The position numbers were made by a program, and so were the translations under genes. Below are positions 13,610 through 16,857 of a DNA stretch of 16,857 nt, piece by piece; position 1 is the first letter of the stretch, and each line of letters opens with the position of its first letter. The notes below the pieces were generated by a model that worked only from the letters and a program-made list of their open reading frames with translations, did no database searches and had not been told where the DNA came from. The stretch comes from Thermoproteota archaeon (GTDB lineage: Archaea; Thermoproteota; EX4484-205; JAAOZP01): assembly GCA_026414125.1 (NCBI GenBank), contig JAOAJQ010000010.1, forward strand, positions 1-16,857, in the 5' to 3' direction.

Positions 13610-13750
13610 CCTCTTCCCTTATCTTAGAAAGCAACTCGTGTGCCTTTTTAGCATCCACGCTCCAACTTTAAGCTTCTCATATACAGGCTGTTTGAAGAGG
13701 ATTTTAACGCTTATAGACAGTCCTTCTAAAGATATTTCTCCAAATTTTTC
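13599..13750 (-). pseudogene. Frameshifted VapB-like antitoxin remnant
   Basis: Two frames together resemble a VapB antitoxin. Upstream, one frame encodes EISLEGLSISVKILFKQ followed by PVYEKLKVGAW, like the ISVxxxVYEKLK start of archaeal VapB. It then continues in another frame as SWSVDAKKAHELLSKIREED, then DR and a stop at 13599, like the VapB C-terminus. The switch lies near 13650, within GTTGGAGCGTGGATG, and no usable start codon precedes the first part. The stop overlaps the start of the vapC-like frame. A decayed antitoxin is the simplest reading, but both pieces are short. Confidence 0.45.
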
Positions 13751-13800
13751 TTACCAATCCTAAAAACTATTTGATATGCACCGAAAGTTTTCGTCAAATA

Positions 13801-13810
13801 TTTTTATAAT
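13801..13810 (+). promoter_or_regulatory. TATA element of the NDH-2-like gene
   Basis: TTTTTATAAT is centred about 26 nt before the GTG at 13832, giving a leaderless start. The region just upstream is AT-rich and belongs to the degraded toxin-antitoxin stretch. Confidence 0.55.
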
Positions 13811-13831
13811 AATGCTAAGGATAAATAAACC

Positions 13832-14956
13832 GTGAAACGGCTACTAATCATTGGCGGTGGATATGCTGGTACTGAAGTAATAAGACAGCTCGTCCTAAGA
13901 GGCGTTAAAAATATTCAGATTGAACTAGTTTCTGCTTCCCCCTTCTTCGAGAACACTATAGCAGGTGCCGAGGTCATAAGCGAAAAACTGAGGACTGAGG
14001 GTCTCAGATACGACCTTAAACTTCTTTCAAGCTATTGGGGTTTCGACTTAACCGTCGCCAGGGTTAAAGGTGTGGACTTGGACGAGAAGATGGTTAAGCT
14101 GGAGAATGGTCAAAGAAGCTATGATGTGCTGGTTGTTGCCTCCGGCTCAGCTCCCAATTTTTACAACGTTAAGGGCGTAGGCTTCGCAGCAACCAGCTAC
14201 CGGCTGTCTGACTTTGAGCATATAAACAGCAGGCTGAAACAGTTAGCCCCTGATCATCCGAGCATAGTCATTGTCGGAGCGGGATACGTTGGACTCGAGG
14301 TTGCAGCCGAGACCATGGATCTCTACGCCTCCTTGAACAGGAAGGCGAGAGTAACCGTTGTAGAGAAGATGCAGCACGTCCTTCCTGGTTTCGGAAACGA
14401 GCCTGCTAGGAGAATGGCTATGGAGGCCTTGGCTTCAAGGGGCGTAGTGTTCACCATGGGGAAAGGGGTTGAGCAAATCTCTGAAAACAGTGTTCTGCTT
14501 GAGGACGGGAGCAGGCTTGACTCAGACTTAACCATCTGGTCGGGCGGCGTGAAGGCCTCTGACCTAGCGTCCAGCATTCGTGGCGCGAGCCTGCGTAACG
14601 GCTATGTTGAAGTTGACCAGAGACTGCTGATCAAGGGTAGAAACGATGCTTTCGCGATAGGTGATGCGGCTTACGTCAGCATCAACGGGAGCGTGGCTCA
14701 GAAGATGGCGGCTGAAGCCTTGGGGCAGGCAGTAACGGTCGCGAAGAACATAACCTCTATACTTAAAGGCGAAGAACCAGAAACCGCTCATAAAATAGAC
14801 TATCCGGTTGACTTCCCCAAGGTGCTGCTATCCGTCGGCGGGGGGAAGGCGATACTGGTCTTCGGCCCGCAATACGCCAGCATGGGAAATGTCGAATACT
14901 TCATGAAGAGGAGAATAGACCTAGATGAGATGATGAGCAGGTTTCCAAGCCTGTAA
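13832..14956 (+). CDS. NDH-2-like NAD(P)H/FAD-dependent oxidoreductase
   Basis: These flavoproteins oxidise NADH and pass electrons to quinones or other acceptors at the inner face of the membrane; some members are sulfide:quinone oxidoreductases. The first dinucleotide-binding motif is IIGGGYAG (residues 6-13, FAD). The second, VIVGAGYVGLEVAAE (146-160), binds NAD(P)H, and AIGDAA (275-280) is the FAD motif of the family. The 374-residue length fits NDH-2, which is usually 370-450. There is no conserved catalytic Cys pair in the usual disulfide-reductase position, so it is not a disulfide reductase. It starts with GTG 13832 behind a TATA element. The gene is convergent with korB, 50 nt away. 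Whether it acts on quinone is inferred only from the family; no C-terminal amphipathic helix was examined in detail. Confidence 0.85.
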   Translation: MKRLLIIGGGYAGTEVIRQLVLRGVKNIQIELVSASPFFENTIAGAEVISEKLRTEGLRYDLKLLSSYWGFDLTVARVKGVDLDEKMVKLENGQRSYDVLVVASGSAPNFYNVKGVGFAATSYRLSDFEHINSRLKQLAPDHPSIVIVGAGYVGLEVAAETMDLYASLNRKARVTVVEKMQHVLPGFGNEPARRMAMEALASRGVVFTMGKGVEQISENSVLLEDGSRLDSDLTIWSGGVKASDLASSIRGASLRNGYVEVDQRLLIKGRNDAFAIGDAAYVSINGSVAQKMAAEALGQAVTVAKNITSILKGEEPETAHKIDYPVDFPKVLLSVGGGKAILVFGPQYASMGNVEYFMKRRIDLDEMMSRFPSL

Positions 14957-15006
14957 CAGGCAGAAACCAGCCACGCTAAATCCTCTGTGAAAACAGCATT
15001 AAGGGT

Positions 15007-15882
15007 TCACATGCTTCGCTGCAAGACTCGGCTGATGCTTGGCACAGCTCCATCCCGCAGGCTCCTGCCGGAGAGAACAATATCCTCGTAAGTAGGCTTA
15101 TCGGTTTTAAAGAAGACCCCTATTGGGATTCGTTTCGCCTCTTCACCGCCATAGTTCCACTCCCTCGCCTTAGCCAATGCTGCATTCCAATCAGCATAGT
15201 CATGGCCTTCCTTCTGAAGATCATACACTCTCGGCCCGTAGTACTTATACGTGTCGAAGAAAGTGAAGCATGGTTGAAGCACATCTATGAAAGCGAAACC
15301 CCTGTGCAACACTGCCTGCTTAAAAAGTTCCTTAGTATGATTCAGGTTCACCGTGTAGGCTCTAGCTATAAAAGACGCCCCGCTGACCAGCATAAGCTCA
15401 ATCGGGTTTAAAGGCTCCTCCGGGGCTCCTCTCGGCGTCGAGCCTCCTCTAAACCCTTTCGGAGAAGTAGGCGTAAACTGACCCGTGGTTAAAGCGTAAA
15501 CCCTGTTATCGTGAACAATAACAGTCATGTCAACATTCCTCTTAGCTGCAAATATTGTGTGCTCCAAGCCCTCCCCCAGGGCGTCCCCGTCTCCGACGAA
15601 AGCTAAGACTTCAAGCATAGGGTTCGCCAGCTTAATCCCTATCGCCGGCGCTATAGCTCTGCCATGCAGAGAATAAAACGAGTTAACGTTAAGGTAGTCA
15701 GCGATCTTCCCGTGGCAGCCTATTCCTGTCAACACCACTATGTTCTCCCTCCTGATCTTTCCCTCGTTCACCAGTTCTGTGAAAGCAAGTTTAGCAGCCC
15801 TCTCAATGCCGAAGTTTCCACACCCTGGGCACCAAGTGTTCCGCGCATACGTGGAGAAGTCTTCCAGCCTAAGGCTCATCAT
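15007..15882 (-). CDS. korB: 2-oxoacid:ferredoxin oxidoreductase, beta subunit
   Basis: Together with the alpha subunit, this binds thiamine pyrophosphate and decarboxylates 2-oxoacids such as 2-oxoglutarate to acyl-CoA, reducing ferredoxin. Residues 17-22 have WCPGCG, part of the iron-sulfur cluster site. GIGCHG (53-58) and VLQPCFTFF near 202-210 supply further cysteines. The thiamine pyrophosphate motif runs from GDGDALGEG (97-105) to HDNRVYALTTGQFTPTS (124-140), including Asn126. The 291-residue length is normal. Its ATG at 15882 overlaps the korA stop by four nt (ATGA), with GGAGGTG five nt upstream (15888-15894), so the pair is translationally coupled. Substrate choice among 2-oxoglutarate and other 2-oxoacids cannot be set from sequence alone. 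Confidence 0.92.
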   Translation of the reverse strand: MMSLRLEDFSTYARNTWCPGCGNFGIERAAKLAFTELVNEGKIRRENIVVLTGIGCHGKIADYLNVNSFYSLHGRAIAPAIGIKLANPMLEVLAFVGDGDALGEGLEHTIFAAKRNVDMTVIVHDNRVYALTTGQFTPTSPKGFRGGSTPRGAPEEPLNPIELMLVSGASFIARAYTVNLNHTKELFKQAVLHRGFAFIDVLQPCFTFFDTYKYYGPRVYDLQKEGHDYADWNAALAKAREWNYGGEEAKRIPIGVFFKTDKPTYEDIVLSGRSLRDGAVPSISRVLQRSM

Positions 15883-16857
15883 ACACCCACCTCCTTTATT
15901 TTCTCCTCAAGCTCATCCACTGTTAACGCTCTCCCGTCGTACTTCAGAATCGTCCGGTCGACCCTGAAACCGTGGAACCTCATCCATCTCGCCAACTGGC
16001 CTGTTGAATTCGCCTCCACGCAAACAATGTTCTTCTTCCCTTTCAAGTGTTTCTCGATCTCCCAGACTGGGAGAGGATTCAGATACAATGGTTGAACAAC
16101 ACTAAAACCATGCTCCTCCGCAACCTCTAAGACAGCACCCTTCGTCGAGCCCCATGTTACTAAAACAGTGTCAGCCCGCATGTCTCCATACGTCTTCACA
16201 GTCATCCTTTTCCGAAGCTCATCCTCTATCGCTCTAGACTTTGCAAGCCTCTTCTCAGCGTTCCTCACGGTTAAACCCGGTTCCTCAGTGGTTAACCCGT
16301 ATTCGTCATGCTCATAGCTGTTAGCCTTAACCGTAACCCCAGGTGTCCCGGGGAAAGCAAGCGGCGAGACACCGTCCCCGGTAAGCAAGTACCGTTTATA
16401 CTCGCCTCCACCATTCCACAGCTTCGGGCTTTCAACCAGTATCTTCTCCTCATCCAGCATGCTTGAGAAAGAGCTTTCGAGAACACTGTAGTCAGCCACA
16501 AGTATCACTGGAACCTGGAGCCTCCAAGCCAGGTTCAGAGCCTCCGCAGACAGGTGAAAAGCCTCGTCAGCATCGCCCGGAGAAACAACTATTCTAGGAA
16601 ACTCACCGTGGCCCGCGAAAATCGGGAAGAACAACTCGCCCTGAGCATGATACGTTGGCAACCCTATCGCGGGCCCAGGCCTCTCGCCAATCATTACTAC
16701 AATGGGAATCTCAGCCTGGCCGGCGAGACTCAGGTGCTCAACCATCAGGCAGAAACCGCCGCCCGATGTTCCAACCATCGTCCTAACCCCGGCGTAGGCT
16801 GCTCCCTCAGCCATTCCTATGACTGCGATCTCGTTCTCCGGCTGAACCACAGCTATC
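15879..16857 (-). CDS. korA: 2-oxoacid:ferredoxin oxidoreductase, alpha subunit, 5' end cut by window edge
   Basis: The visible 325 residues are the C-terminal half of the KorA alpha subunit. IAVVQPENEIAVIGMAEGA followed by GTSGGGFCLMVEHLSLAG are typical of the pyrimidine-binding and core domains that pair with the beta subunit. Near the C-terminus, VLVTWGSTKGAVLEVAEE and PLYLNPLPVWEIEKHLKGK match the transketolase C-like domain. The frame is open to the right edge, so the apparent GTG at 16850 is internal and the fused N-terminal gamma region lies outside the window. The stop overlaps the korB start by four nt. The combination of separate korA and korB, with no delta ferredoxin subunit, fits the two-subunit form seen in many archaea. 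Confidence 0.9.
   Translation of the reverse strand, partial: IAVVQPENEIAVIGMAEGAAYAGVRTMVGTSGGGFCLMVEHLSLAGQAEIPIVVMIGERPGPAIGLPTYHAQGELFFPIFAGHGEFPRIVVSPGDADEAFHLSAEALNLAWRLQVPVILVADYSVLESSFSSMLDEEKILVESPKLWNGGGEYKRYLLTGDGVSPLAFPGTPGVTVKANSYEHDEYGLTTEEPGLTVRNAEKRLAKSRAIEDELRKRMTVKTYGDMRADTVLVTWGSTKGAVLEVAEEHGFSVVQPLYLNPLPVWEIEKHLKGKKNIVCVEANSTGQLARWMRFHGFRVDRTILKYDGRALTVDELEEKIKEVGV

Noticed and set aside
15007..15018. Another CACATGCTTCG copy of the motif seen near the MttB promoter.
   Set aside because: It lies at the 3' end of korB coding sequence and is isolated, so it is best taken as chance.
16848..16850. GTG as the start of korA.
   Set aside because: The frame continues to the window edge with conserved sequence (IAVVQPENE), so this codon is an internal valine.

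Overview
The window reads as archaeal, most likely from a thermophilic or mesophilic TACK (Thermoproteota/Bathyarchaeia-like) lineage. It carries an archaeal NMN adenylyltransferase, a proteasome beta subunit of the type found as a second beta in Crenarchaeota, a ferredoxin-linked 2-oxoacid oxidoreductase, a V4R-domain protein and an AAA/DUF4143 ATPase. Many genes start about 25 nt downstream of a TATA-like element, which suggests leaderless transcripts. The lineage is inferred from gene content and was not tested by phylogeny. No rRNA, tRNA, CRISPR array or insertion sequence was seen.

Layout. Positions 1-2501 are housekeeping. rtcA and nadM (cut by the left edge) lie on the minus strand. 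They are divergent from psmB on the plus strand, with a symmetric TATA element between. A small helical protein of unknown function follows psmB. Positions 2567-8969 form a carbohydrate-type accessory block: a Gfo/Idh/MocA sugar dehydrogenase, a ThuA-like protein, a secreted protein with an Ig-like fold and a very charged tail, a GH28-family beta-helix protein and an amidohydrolase. Two of these genes have perfect inverted repeats laid over their promoters (2534-2549 and 7581-7599). A 380-nt gap at 4495-4874 holds a string of potential RNA hairpins.

Positions 9040-11998 hold three minus-strand genes in the order of transcription: an MttB-family methyltransferase with no in-frame amber codon, a rubrerythrin-like diiron protein 34 nt downstream, and a V4R-domain sensor. 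The methyltransferase promoter is surrounded by four copies of AAGCATG. Positions 12111-13750 hold an AAA_14/DUF4143 ATPase abutting a decayed VapBC toxin-antitoxin pair that is too short for ordinary ORF calls. Positions 13832-16857 are central redox metabolism: an NDH-2-like flavoprotein on the plus strand, convergent with korB and korA (korA is cut by the right edge).

How the genes may work together. The dehydrogenase, ThuA-like, GH28-like and amidohydrolase genes could form a sugar or uronate degradation set under local repressors. The methyltransferase, rubrerythrin and V4R genes could form a redox-responsive one-carbon set. KorAB would feed acyl-CoA and reduced ferredoxin into metabolism. 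These links are inferred from proximity and family roles only.
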